This document shows positions 8,261 to 16,348 of a DNA stretch of 56,344 nt, piece by piece. The stretch is from positions 1 to 56,344 of the forward strand of contig NZ_SLXV01000017.1 in NCBI RefSeq assembly GCF_004341445.1, given 5' to 3'. Origin of the DNA: Baia soyae (GTDB lineage Bacteria; Bacillota; Bacilli; Thermoactinomycetales; Thermoactinomycetaceae). The stretch's first letter is position 1. The number at the start of each line of letters is the position of its first letter. The notes below the pieces were generated by a model. It saw only the letters and a list, made by a program, of their open reading frames with translations. It had not been told where the DNA came from and made no database searches. The translations under genes and the position numbers were made by a program.

Positions 8261-9163
8261 ATGAAAAAGATATCTATTATCCCAATTATGGCTTTGTTGG
8301 TATCCGTAATTCTATGGGGTTACAATTTTATTGTCACGAAGCTTCTATTATCCGTATTAAGTCCGTTTGTATTAGCTTTCTATGCCATTTTTGGGGCAGC
8401 GATTGTATCGGTTGTTATCTTTTGGAAAGGGTTATTTAGCTATGATAAAAAAATCTTAATCAACATATTTTTCGCTAGCTTTTTTGGGATTTTTTTGTTT
8501 AATGTACTCGTAAATTATGGGATGAAAAAAACATCTTCTGTTGATGCTGCTCTGATTATCGCCTTAGTTCCATTAGTAAGTAATATCCTAGATGTTATTT
8601 GGCTAAAGAATAGATTACGAGCGATAAATCTATTTGGAACTTTGCTATCTATTACAGGAATTATTTTGTTGGTTACAAATGGTGACTTTGGTTCGATCTA
8701 TTTTAGTAATGATCATTTATATGGTAGCCTCATCTTGTTTGTAGCCGTTATTTCGTTCGTGATCTATATATCGCTCGGGAAAAGCATTATGAATTCTATT
8801 AATCCGATCCACTATTCTACATGGTGCTTTATATTTGGGAGTATATTGCTTTTTATTCCGGCATCGATATTTGGAGATTTGACAGCGTATAAAAAGCTTG
8901 ATCTTACCTCTCTACTGTATGTACTGTTTGCTATTTTGTTTGCAAATTTAGTAGCAGATATGGCTTATAATTTTGGGGTTAAGAAAACCAACATTATTAT
9001 TCCATCGTTGTTTTCTAATTCCATCCCTATTTTCACTATGTTATTTTCGATTGTAGTTTATAACGAACCTATTTCAAATGTAAAAATAGTAGCGGGTTCT
9101 TTAGTAATTATTGGCTTAGTACTACCTACTATTGCAAACAGAAACGAGAGCGTGAAAATATGA
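8261..9163 (+). CDS. EamA/DMT-family transporter
   Basis: A hydrophobic protein of 300 residues with about ten membrane helices in two similar halves, each an EamA domain (first half starts LLVSVILWGYNFIVTKLLL, second half at about residue 150). The ATG at 8261 follows AAGGAGA (8249-8255). It is the first gene of a tight five-gene operon: its stop overlaps the next start (ATGA). Members export or take up small metabolites; in this context it could export the product of the operon, which is inference. Confidence 0.85.
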   Translation: MKKISIIPIMALLVSVILWGYNFIVTKLLLSVLSPFVLAFYAIFGAAIVSVVIFWKGLFSYDKKILINIFFASFFGIFLFNVLVNYGMKKTSSVDAALIIALVPLVSNILDVIWLKNRLRAINLFGTLLSITGIILLVTNGDFGSIYFSNDHLYGSLILFVAVISFVIYISLGKSIMNSINPIHYSTWCFIFGSILLFIPASIFGDLTAYKKLDLTSLLYVLFAILFANLVADMAYNFGVKKTNIIIPSLFSNSIPIFTMLFSIVVYNEPISNVKIVAGSLVIIGLVLPTIANRNESVKI

Positions 9164-9837
9164 AGGTGATTGTTTTTGATTTGGATGAAACGCTATGTAA
9201 TCATACTCGGGGTGAACAGAAGAGCCTAAGAGAAATTTTTAACATCTATTTTTATGATCGTGGCCCTTCATTTGAGGAATTCCATGAGGCTTTTTCTAAG
9301 TTTAATCGAATGGCTTGGACGAACTTTGAGAAGGGGATCCATGATGTAGAAGAGACTTTGATATATCGCTTTAAGTTACTCTGTGATTTTTATGGAATGG
9401 AACAGAAGTTAAAGGAAGTTTCGACGGATTATAAGGTAGCTTATATAAAAAATTGTGTGCCATATCATGGAGTTGAGCCATTACTAAGCAAATTAGCTGA
9501 GAATTTCTCACTTGCTGTTTGTAGTAACGGAATGGAACAAATCCAAATGGGTAAGCTGCGATATCATAAAATGGATCCGTTTTTTTCTTATTTTCTTTTT
9601 GGGAGTTATCATCCATTTTGTAAACCTCATCCCCCGTTTTTTCAACGCTTAGTGGATGATCTTTCTACCGATCCAAAAGATATTTTGTTCATTGGAGACT
9701 CTATCACTAATGATATAATGCCAGCTAAAAAATTAGGGATGAAAACTCTTCATATTAAGGAAGAACATGTAGTGGCGGAGGTGCTCCAATGGAATCTAGT
9801 ATTGAACCAAATAGAAGAGCTGACAGGATCATTTTAA
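9160..9837 (+). CDS. HAD-superfamily hydrolase (subfamily IA phosphatase)
   Basis: All four HAD motifs are visible in 225 residues: nucleophile Asp in VFDLDETL, Ser in AVCSNGM, Lys in FCKPHPPFF and the acidic pair in FIGDSITND. The cap is the alpha-helical type of subfamily IA (about residues 15-95). It starts in an ATGA overlap with the transporter and its end overlaps the next gene by 49 bases, so the genes are translated together. The substrate, likely a small phosphate ester, cannot be read from the sequence. Confidence 0.85.
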   Translation: MKVIVFDLDETLCNHTRGEQKSLREIFNIYFYDRGPSFEEFHEAFSKFNRMAWTNFEKGIHDVEETLIYRFKLLCDFYGMEQKLKEVSTDYKVAYIKNCVPYHGVEPLLSKLAENFSLAVCSNGMEQIQMGKLRYHKMDPFFSYFLFGSYHPFCKPHPPFFQRLVDDLSTDPKDILFIGDSITNDIMPAKKLGMKTLHIKEEHVVAEVLQWNLVLNQIEELTGSF

Positions 9838-11093
9838 AAAATGCAATGTATTACTCGGATCAGCACGATTTTCGCCTTGCGGATATTGTTATTTCGGACA
9901 ATAAAATTGAAAAAATATGCCTTCCCAATTCCATTGATGGTGGTAATGTCATGGAGTCTACAAACCTTATCATCTTACCCGGACTCATTAATGCGCATTT
10001 GCATCCAAGTAAAGAGCTATACGGAGGGTTACAAGCATTTAGTAGCATAAGTGATGTTTTGGATGCAGTTCATCGGAATAATCATTTGGAAACCGAAGAA
10101 ATTCAAGGTTTATCTTCTTTATACTCGATATTAAATTCGTTGCGTCAAGGTATAACCACTCTAGGGATTTTTACGAGCCGGGCTGAGGTTGATGCGGAGC
10201 AAGCCAAAAAAGCGGGTATTAGAGCCGTTATTCATTTTTCACAAAATGATCAATGGCTAGGGAAAGAGTCAAAGCCGAGTTCGTCCTCCCTTGAAGATGT
10301 TATAAAGCGCTACTCTGATTGTGTACATAAGTATGAATCGGATTTGATAAAAGTCCATCCAGCTACCGCTTCAGAGCTTTCTGCAACTCCAGAGCTAATG
10401 AAGGAGCTTCATAAAATTGCCTATCAAGAAAATAAGAAATTTGTTATGCATGTTTGTGAGGGCAAAAGTCAAGTTGAGCAGTGTGCTTCACATTATGGGG
10501 AATCTGGGATTCAGGTTCTCGAGAAACTAAATTTACTAGACTCGTCCACATTATTGGTTCATGCTTCAGCACTTTCAGATGAAGACATTGGTGTGTTATC
10601 AGGAAAAAAATTGAATTTTATACACTGTCCAGTCAGTAACAGTTTTACAGGAGCAGGGCGCTTCCCATTTAAAGCTTTATTACACAACCAAATTGGATTA
10701 GGGACCGATGCAGCGATGGTAAACCCGTTTCATAAATTGGCTTTCGATGCTGCCTTCTCTCTGTATTTTCATGGTGAATCGAACTTGGACGAAAAGGTGA
10801 ATGTGATCGACCTAGTTGACTCGATTACAAAGACGGGAGCATCGGCATTAGGCTTAGATTATGTAGGGAGTATACAAGAAGGGATGTTCGCCGATATTTG
10901 CTTTTTTGAGCGAGGTGATGTGATGGTTGAATCACAGGATCCGAGCTTACTATTTTTGGATACCATTTTGAATCATAATCCGGCTCATGTGATGATAAAT
11001 GGGGAGTTTGTTGTTTTGAATGGAAAGTTTCTTCATTGTGATTTTGATCTAATCAAAAATCACTTTCTAAAAAACAAAAAATTTGAAAGGTAG
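9789..11093 (+). CDS. Amidohydrolase / deaminase-like metal-dependent hydrolase
   Basis: A 434-residue protein of the amidohydrolase superfamily, closest to the SsnA/chlorohydrolase/cytosine-deaminase branch. Visible metal and catalytic positions are GLINAHLH, HVCEG, LVHAS and GTDAAM; the short beta-sandwich flanks (ILKNAMYYSD at the start, GEFVVLNGKF at the end) are typical. The ATG at 9789 follows GGCGGAGGTG and lies inside the end of the HAD gene. Family members remove amino groups from heterocycles or hydrolyse C-N bonds; the substrate is unknown. Confidence 0.8.
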   Translation: MESSIEPNRRADRIILKNAMYYSDQHDFRLADIVISDNKIEKICLPNSIDGGNVMESTNLIILPGLINAHLHPSKELYGGLQAFSSISDVLDAVHRNNHLETEEIQGLSSLYSILNSLRQGITTLGIFTSRAEVDAEQAKKAGIRAVIHFSQNDQWLGKESKPSSSSLEDVIKRYSDCVHKYESDLIKVHPATASELSATPELMKELHKIAYQENKKFVMHVCEGKSQVEQCASHYGESGIQVLEKLNLLDSSTLLVHASALSDEDIGVLSGKKLNFIHCPVSNSFTGAGRFPFKALLHNQIGLGTDAAMVNPFHKLAFDAAFSLYFHGESNLDEKVNVIDLVDSITKTGASALGLDYVGSIQEGMFADICFFERGDVMVESQDPSLLFLDTILNHNPAHVMINGEFVVLNGKFLHCDFDLIKNHFLKNKKFER

Positions 11094-11100
11094 AGATTAT

Positions 11101-11727
11101 ATGAAAAAGAGAGTAGCATTTCTTTTCTCTGGGCGTGGATCATTAATGGGAGCGGTGCAAGGCGGTTTAAGTGGGACATCAAGTGAACTTGTTTTAGTGA
11201 TTACGAACAATCCCAATGTTGATTCTTCACAACTACCCATACCAGAAGGCTGTGAATTTTATTGCATTGATCACAAAAGTTATCATAGTCGAAGTGACCA
11301 CGAACAAGAAATTGCCTTGCTAATGGATAGATGCCAAATTGACTTGATTGTGTTAGGCGGATATCGTCGGATTTTTAGTACTGAATTTGTTGAGAAATAT
11401 GGCCATCAAACCATTAATACCCATCCGTCGCTACTTCCGGCATTTGTAGGAGATAAGGCACAGTTAAAAGCCATTCAGAAGGGTGTTAGAATTACAGGGG
11501 CTACTGTACATTTTATCAATAATGAGGTGGATCAAGGTCCGATTATTACCCAAGCAGCCGTTGAGGTAAAACCACATTATACAGAGTCTGATTTGAGGGA
11601 AGCCATTATAGGGGTTGAAAGATTGGCGTTAGCGAGGGCGGTAAAGTTATTTCTAGATGATAAACTTGAGATTCAACATAATGTGGTTCATGTAAAGAGT
11701 GGGTATGAAGATGAACTTTTTGTTTAA
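11101..11727 (+). CDS. Formyltransferase-like protein (PurN/Fmt fold)
   Basis: A 208-residue protein of the formyl-transferase family. The catalytic set of GART-type enzymes is present: Asn and His in INTHPSLLPAF and Asp in VDQGPII, with GATVHF before it. The N terminus FLFSGRGSLM resembles the phosphate loop of PurN. The ATG at 11101 follows AAAGGTAGAG. It is not next to purine genes; instead it is between an amidohydrolase and an alpha/beta hydrolase, so it probably formylates a product of this operon rather than GAR. Confidence 0.75.
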   Translation: MKKRVAFLFSGRGSLMGAVQGGLSGTSSELVLVITNNPNVDSSQLPIPEGCEFYCIDHKSYHSRSDHEQEIALLMDRCQIDLIVLGGYRRIFSTEFVEKYGHQTINTHPSLLPAFVGDKAQLKAIQKGVRITGATVHFINNEVDQGPIITQAAVEVKPHYTESDLREAIIGVERLALARAVKLFLDDKLEIQHNVVHVKSGYEDELFV

Positions 11728-11773
11728 AGAGAATGGGAGGGTCATTTGTTGAGGTGGAAGTGAGGGATAAAAA

Positions 11774-12580
11774 ATGAAGTCCGATTTACCATTTTCAAGT
11801 CTCTATTCAATGGCATATATGAATCGCAACGTAAATAAGAATTGTTGTTTTGTATTTGTTCATGGTTTCTCTGAATCGGGTGTGTGCTGGGATGACATCA
11901 TAAATCCGATCAAGGACCATGCTAATTTTGTAACATATGATTGTGTAGGACATGGGAATAATGCACATTTGTGGGAGCGTGTTTCATTCCATACATATGT
12001 TCATCAATTAGGCGAACTTGTTAGCTACTTGAAAGAAAGAGAGTGCTTTTGCAACATCATACTCGTTGGCCATAGCCAAGGAGCAGCTATTGTTTCGCAG
12101 TATGCAATCAACAGTGCAAAGAACGTAGATGGACTTATTCTTATATCCCCCTTTTTCTATATAGGAGCACCCCTTAAAGCACTTTGGACAAATTTTCTTC
12201 AGTTGGTAGAACAGGGAGAAATAAGACGGTTTTGGGATGTAAACAGTAGCCTGTTGCTCGGTCCTAAATCGGAGAGCTGGGCTCAATATAGAGAAGACTC
12301 TATACAGCAACGTCTCAACTTTTTTACGAAAGAACAATTGACGGTTTTGATCAAAACGTTGCTGAGTCTTCAGATAACAGGCGAAATCTCCACTTTTAAT
12401 CATAAACCGATGTACTTGATACATGGTCAATATGATCTTATGTTTCCAAACTATTACAGCAAAGAAATACAGAAACAGGTGCCTGTGGCAAAGTATATAG
12501 AAGTGGATGGCGCTAATCATTTATTAATCGAATGTGAATCAGAAATTCGCCAAGTGTTGCTGGACGTAGTCAATTTGTGA
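11774..12580 (+). CDS. Alpha/beta hydrolase
   Basis: A 268-residue alpha/beta hydrolase. The oxyanion segment VHGFSESG, the nucleophile elbow GHSQGA (Ser), the acid in HGQYDLM (Asp) and the final His in GANHLL are all in the expected order. There is no signal peptide. It ends the five-gene operon: a terminator hairpin follows 33 bases after the stop. Its role could be ester or thioester hydrolysis in the same pathway; this is inference from position. Confidence 0.8.
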   Translation: MKSDLPFSSLYSMAYMNRNVNKNCCFVFVHGFSESGVCWDDIINPIKDHANFVTYDCVGHGNNAHLWERVSFHTYVHQLGELVSYLKERECFCNIILVGHSQGAAIVSQYAINSAKNVDGLILISPFFYIGAPLKALWTNFLQLVEQGEIRRFWDVNSSLLLGPKSESWAQYREDSIQQRLNFFTKEQLTVLIKTLLSLQITGEISTFNHKPMYLIHGQYDLMFPNYYSKEIQKQVPVAKYIEVDGANHLLIECESEIRQVLLDVVNL

Positions 12581-12612
12581 ATTGATAAACGAAAAGGAGG
12601 GAATTGTCTTCC

Positions 12613-12649
12613 AGGGTATGTGTCGGTGCTAAACTGACATATACCCTTT
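12613..12649 (+). terminator. Terminator of the five-gene operon, used as group II intron target
   Basis: AGGGTATGTGTCGGT pairs over 15 bases, with two G-U pairs, with ACTGACATATACCCT across a five-base loop, then TTTC. The intron begins at the next base (12651 GTGTG). Insertion at the foot of a terminator stem is the known habit of group IIC introns. Confidence 0.8.
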
Positions 12650-12650
12650 C

Positions 12651-13330
12651 GTGTGCGCCCGGCATGGGCGTAGTCTATAGGGTGAAAGTCCCGAATGGTG
12701 AAGGTAGCAGTAGTCATTAGCTTATGACAAGGGTGTCCACCGTGAGGTGGAATCTGAAGGAAGTCGGCGGCAAACCTCCGATCTGAGGAACACGAATCTC
12801 ATATAAGGCTAATATTCGTTGGATGAGTCTGCATGACAAGACAAAGTCCTTGCTACCGAAGGCGAATGAGAGTAGATGAGACAGATAGGTGGAGGGAAAG
12901 ACTACGTTCTTACCCGGGGAGATCTGCATGGCAAGCCATGCTCACATGGTAACCTAAGCCGAAAGGCTTAACTGAACATGCAGAATTCGGCAGATGCCAT
13001 AGTACCTGAGTAAAGGACGCTTGAAAAGGGAAGGGCTGAACATTTAGGAAGAACGATCCACTATGCGTTCACTCTTTACGTTGATACAGACAACCTATAA
13101 TAGGCTTGCCTAGAGGAGGAAGTGGTGAAGTCCATGGGGGACTCTAGGAGGGTAGAGTAAGGAATGGTACAAATAGAACGGAGCGTTCACGAGGAAGGTT
13201 ATATCGATGTTAATGAAACGGCTACTCTCACGAGAAAATCTCTTGAAGGCACTCAAACAAGTGGAAAAGAATAAGGGTAGCCATGGGATGGATGGAATGT
13301 CAGTAGAATTCCTACGAGAACACATCCAGG
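12651..13330 (+). mobile_element. Group II intron (probably IIC type), 3' truncated
   Basis: The stretch begins with GTGTGCGCCCGGC and contains the conserved GGGTGAAAGTCCCGA of domain I and other segments typical of bacterial group II introns (about 560 bases of structured RNA), then an intron reverse-transcriptase start at 13207. The remainder of the reverse transcriptase and the catalytic domains V and VI are missing; the sequence passes without a break into a lanC fragment. It can therefore neither splice nor move on its own. Confidence 0.85.
13207..13330 (+). pseudogene. Group II intron reverse transcriptase/maturase, N-terminal fragment
   Basis: The first 40 residues (MLMKRLLSRENLLKALKQVE, then NKGSHGMDGMSVEFLREHI) are the standard start of an LtrA-type reverse transcriptase, after a GAGGAAGG binding site. 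The family then continues for about 400 residues, but here the sequence changes to lanthipeptide cyclase within the same frame. The join lies between about 13325 and 13345. Confidence 0.85.
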
Positions 13331-13557
13331 GAACATTGGACTTCAGAGAGCACTGTGATTATTTAGTCGATCGGATTCTAAACATGTATGATGACCAAGC
13401 TCCCCTTCGTTTTTATGATCATGTGCCGATTCGTGATAAAATGACGACTCATACGAATGCTGGACTTTTAGGAGGAGTATCAGGGATTGCTCTGGTGTTG
13501 CTAAGTTTGATTCATGATGATGATCCAGATTGGGATAGTGTATTCCTAATAAGTTGA
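13331..13557 (+). pseudogene. C-terminal fragment of a lanthipeptide synthetase C (LanC)
   Basis: The last 75 residues read FREHCDYLVDRIL, then NAGLLGGVSGIALVLLSLI and DWDSVFLIS, the characteristic final helix hairpin and tail of LanC cyclases (GLLxGxSGIALxLL ... WDxxLLI). The zinc ligands and the first 300 or so residues are absent. The fragment is in frame with the reverse-transcriptase start, an accident of a deletion. No lanA or lanB/lanM gene is in the window. Confidence 0.75.
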
Positions 13558-13628
13558 TACATGGTCATAAATAGTAAATGTTTGCTATACTTGGTATGAG
13601 TATAAGGGTAAACAGTTGTATAAGTAAT

Positions 13629-13660
13629 GAGGCTGTCCAAAGGGATCAGCCTCTATTTTT
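13629..13660 (+). terminator. Rho-independent terminator
   Basis: GAGGCTG (13629-13635) pairs with CAGCCTC (13647-13653) and is followed by TATTTTT. It follows the lanC remnant, so it was probably the end of the lanthipeptide unit. Confidence 0.75.
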
Positions 13661-13696
13661 GTGCCGATTGTTAAGGAAAACGGGGGATATCAGTAT

Positions 13697-14180
13697 ATGA
13701 AAATGAGACCAGTAGAGAAGTCCGATTATTATAAAGTTATTTCCGTAATCGATGATTGGTGGGGTGGTAGACGGATGGCCGATATGCTTCCAGAGTTGTT
13801 TTTCGATCACTTTAGAGATACCTCCTTCGTAGTCGTTGAAGATCATGATGTTCTCGCGTTTCTGATTGGATTTGTTTCACAATCAAGTCCACAGGAAGCA
13901 TATATCCACTTCATTGGAGTTCACCCAGACTATCGAAAAGAGGGGTTAGCAAAGAAGTTGTATGAAAACTTTTTTGCGATAGTCAAAGAAAAGAATTGCT
14001 GTACCGTCCATTGTGTTACGTCTCCTGTCAATCAAGTATCGATTGCATTTCATAATAAAATGGGATTTTCCATGGTGGGGGGGAAATGGTACCGTACAAG
14101 GTGTGCCGGTCCATACGAATTATGATGGTCGAGGGCAAGACCGGGTTTTATTTGTGAAGGAGGTTATAAGTTTATTTTAA
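13697..14180 (+). pseudogene. GNAT acetyltransferase with a frameshift at a 7-G run
   Basis: The ATG at 13697 follows GGGGGAT. The protein is a GNAT domain (MRPVEKSDYYKVISVIDDWW, then FIGVHPDYRKEGLAKKLYE as acetyl-CoA loop). At about 14076-14082 there is a run of seven G. As read, the frame ends early at 14125 (KWYRTRCAGPYEL). With one G less it continues as GTVQGVPVHTNYDGRGQDRV and FVKEVISLF to TAA 14180, which is the normal end of this family. It is a mutation, a phase-variable run or a sequencing error. Confidence 0.7.
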
Positions 14181-14237
14181 AATCTTAAGGTTGATTATGG
14201 AAATATAGAACCTCTTACAATGAAGTCCCCTTAAAAT

Positions 14238-14280
14238 AAAACACGTTACTCGTGTACTGTACATAAGTAACGTGTTTTTA
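14238..14280. terminator. Bidirectional terminator between convergent genes
   Basis: AAAACACGTTACT and AGTAACGTGTTTT form a perfect stem with A and T runs on both sides, between the GNAT gene (plus) and the DM13 gene (minus). Confidence 0.85.
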
Positions 14281-14329
14281 GTTAGAGAAAATACCTGTAT
14301 ACCAAGAGATAGACTAGCCCTTGTAGAAA

Positions 14330-14824
14330 CTAGTTCCCTTTTTTAAACGATGCAGAAGCAAAGTTGACGGAAAAGCGTTCACACCAAATCGAAACGGTCT
14401 GGTACTTGTTTAAGTCAACATTGTCAGGGATTTCATAGTTTTGATCTCCCTTGTTCCCCTTTATTTGCCCCAATGAGATAAAGTTGTCTTTGGTTACCTC
14501 TTTACTTTTTTTGATTTCTGGAAGGGCAACGAGATAGATCTTTACGTCAGGACCGTTATCTGTCTCAAACTCTGTAAAACGTAAAATGCGCTTCCCATTT
14601 TCCAGCTGATGAACGGTTGCAGTTCCTTTGCCTTTATGAAAAGTATCTCCACTGTGAAACTGACTTTGGTATAGAATTTTCGATGCTTGAGTTTTTCCAG
14701 CAGGTGTTTGAAGCGCTTCATTTACTGTTTTATCAATAAACAATTTTTCGGGACGGAATATAAACCAAAGACCCGCAAGTAGGATAAATATAATGGATAT
14801 GATTTTCCAGGTTTTCTTCTTCAC
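14330..14824 (-). CDS. Membrane-anchored DM13-domain protein
   Basis: A 164-residue protein with one N-terminal membrane helix (IISIIFILLAGLWFIF) and an outside DM13 domain (about 50-160): GKGTATVHQLENGKRILRF, FETDNGPDVKIYLV, GNKGDQNYEIP and the conserved SIWCERFSVNFASA with the single Cys. DM13 domains are thought to be redox or electron-transfer modules; the function in bacteria is not established. The start is GTG at 14824, eight bases after AGGAGG. It is a single-gene unit. Confidence 0.85.
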   Translation of the reverse strand: MKKKTWKIISIIFILLAGLWFIFRPEKLFIDKTVNEALQTPAGKTQASKILYQSQFHSGDTFHKGKGTATVHQLENGKRILRFTEFETDNGPDVKIYLVALPEIKKSKEVTKDNFISLGQIKGNKGDQNYEIPDNVDLNKYQTVSIWCERFSVNFASASFKKGN

Positions 14825-15019
14825 ACAAGAAACCTCCTTAATTTCATCTTTATTAAAGTGCTACATTAACAGATTACATTGTTTGTTTTTTTATTCAATA
14901 GATTTATATTTATTCAGGTGAAAAAGTTAACCCTCATGAAATGGAGTTTAATTGATGATGAAGTGATCAGGAATACTTAAATTGAATGTAATTTTTGTTA
15001 TTATGACTTTTTTATAAAT

Positions 15020-15151
15020 ATGAAAAAAGTGTATGTTTATACTACAGTAGGGGTAATGGTTTTTGGAGATTCGATCTGCCCGCCTATGGTTCAGAAACCG
15101 CAGTTGACGATGGAGCAGTCTTTGGACAGCCAATTTGAACAATGGAAATAG
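15020..15151 (+). CDS. Possible small protein, 43 residues, unrecognised
   Basis: The frame begins MKKVYVYTTVGVMVFGD, has one Cys in DSICPPMVQ and ends in an amphipathic stretch (TMEQSLDSQFEQWK). The composition looks protein-like but no Shine-Dalgarno precedes the ATG, so it may be the end of an older, longer gene. Confidence 0.25.
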   Translation: MKKVYVYTTVGVMVFGDSICPPMVQKPQLTMEQSLDSQFEQWK

Positions 15152-15175
15152 ATGATAGAATGAAAAGGATCGACG

Positions 15176-15295
15176 ATGTCAAAGTTGCAAGCTTTCCAAT
15201 CGCTTGCGCGTGTATACATTGCGGATGAGAATCTTACAGTCCTAGAGAGTACCATTCATCAGATTGCATCTCAGCTTCACTTTCATTATGAGTAA
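15176..15295 (+). CDS. Possible small protein, 39 residues, unrecognised
   Basis: The frame MSKLQAFQSLARVYIADENL continues with TVLESTIHQIASQLHFHYE; it is mostly helical by composition, with no Cys. A weak AAAAGGAT precedes the ATG. It starts 24 bases after the stop of the 43-residue frame, so the two may be coupled or may be remnants of one gene. Confidence 0.25.
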   Translation: MSKLQAFQSLARVYIADENLTVLESTIHQIASQLHFHYE

Positions 15296-15406
15296 TCGGA
15301 GTGACTTTTCGAAAAATAGAGTTTGAATGAAGAAGATTGAGGGGTATATGTGTTAAGGTTGTATTTGTAAAGAACTATAAATTTTTAGATTAGGAGGAAG
15401 TGAGTT

Positions 15407-16327
15407 ATGTTTTTTAAGTTGATTCATAACGAAAATATTAAGACATCTTTTCGGTTATCTACATGGATTATGATGGGTCTCTTGGTGGTATTTGTACTGC
15501 TAAGCACATTTTTTGGAGGGTATAAACAGCCCGCAGATGGACAAGCGGACTTACAGAAGGGAATCAAGAAGAATACAGCAATACTAAATGAAAAGGATGT
15601 AGATGAAGATACGAAGGCAACGGCACAAAAGGAAATAGCAAAAAGTGAATATCTCTTGGCCAATAATATCAAACCATACACGATCCATACATATTTAAAT
15701 GATGGGCAAGGGATGATTATTTTCTTTGGTGCTTTCTTTGGAATCATTATCGCTGCTAACAGTGTAGCAAGTGAATTCTCAACGGGAACCATTAAATTAT
15801 TGTTAATTAGGCCTATCCATCGGCTTAAAATATTACTTTCAAAATACGTTTCTGCGCTCTTCTCTACAGCTTTCTTATTACTATTAGGGGTTCTTCTCTC
15901 CTTAATAGCAGGTGGATTATTGCTTGGCTTTGAAGGAATCACTGCATCTCATGCTGTGATGCAAGGGGACCATATGGTAAAGGAAACCTTCCTTTATACT
16001 TGGGGTAAAAGCTTTTTGTTATCGCTTATTTTACCATTTTTCGTCATTACATTTACGTTTATGATTTCAACGGTATTTCGCAGTAATGGATTAGCAATCG
16101 GCCTCTCAATGGCTGCTTATTTTGGAGGTAATATTGCAACAGTATTCCTGCTAAAATATACGTGGGTTAAGTATACGCCATTTATCCATATGGAGTACTT
16201 GGCTTCAGAGGAATCCCTTATTAAGGGAATGACTACTTCCTTCTCCTCAATCGTACTCGGTGCCTATTTCCTCCTCTTCTTGGCTATTGCTATGATTACT
16301 TTCAAAAAAAGGGACGTCGCCATTTAG
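15407..16327 (+). CDS. ABC-2 type transporter permease
   Basis: A 306-residue membrane protein with six helices: one near the N terminus (WIMMGLLVVFVLLSTFFGG), an outside loop rich in Lys/Asp (about 45-100), then five helices; GTIKLLLIRPIHRLKILLSKY is the typical cytoplasmic coupling segment of ABC-2 permeases. AGGAGGAAGTG gives a strong start. It is followed after 21 bases by its ATPase. Such bacitracin- or lantibiotic-type pumps protect against peptides, but the substrate is not shown. Confidence 0.85.
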   Translation: MFFKLIHNENIKTSFRLSTWIMMGLLVVFVLLSTFFGGYKQPADGQADLQKGIKKNTAILNEKDVDEDTKATAQKEIAKSEYLLANNIKPYTIHTYLNDGQGMIIFFGAFFGIIIAANSVASEFSTGTIKLLLIRPIHRLKILLSKYVSALFSTAFLLLLGVLLSLIAGGLLLGFEGITASHAVMQGDHMVKETFLYTWGKSFLLSLILPFFVITFTFMISTVFRSNGLAIGLSMAAYFGGNIATVFLLKYTWVKYTPFIHMEYLASEESLIKGMTTSFSSIVLGAYFLLFLAIAMITFKKRDVAI

Positions 16328-16348
16328 AGAGAAAGGGGAATGGATCAT

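Larger units (their letters stand above)
14825..15406. other. Intergenic region of 580 bases with two unrecognised small frames
   Basis: Between the divergent DM13 and ABC genes the sequence is AT-rich. Two small plus-strand frames follow each other: 15020-15151 (43 residues, starts MKKVYVYTTVGVMVFGD, contains CPPMV, ends QFEQWK; no clear binding site) and 15176-15295 (39 residues, starts MSKLQAFQSLARVY, weak AAAAGGAT before it). Neither is recognised. They could be small proteins or gene remnants. The binding site of the ABC permease (AGGAGGAAGTG) lies at the end. Confidence 0.4.

Noticed and set aside
12008-12520. 170-residue minus-strand frame
   Set aside because: It is a shadow of the alpha/beta hydrolase gene, which has all catalytic motifs.
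13207-13557. One 116-residue protein joining reverse-transcriptase start and LanC end
   Set aside because: Each half matches the end of a different, much larger family; the in-frame joint is the chance result of a deletion, not a functional fusion.
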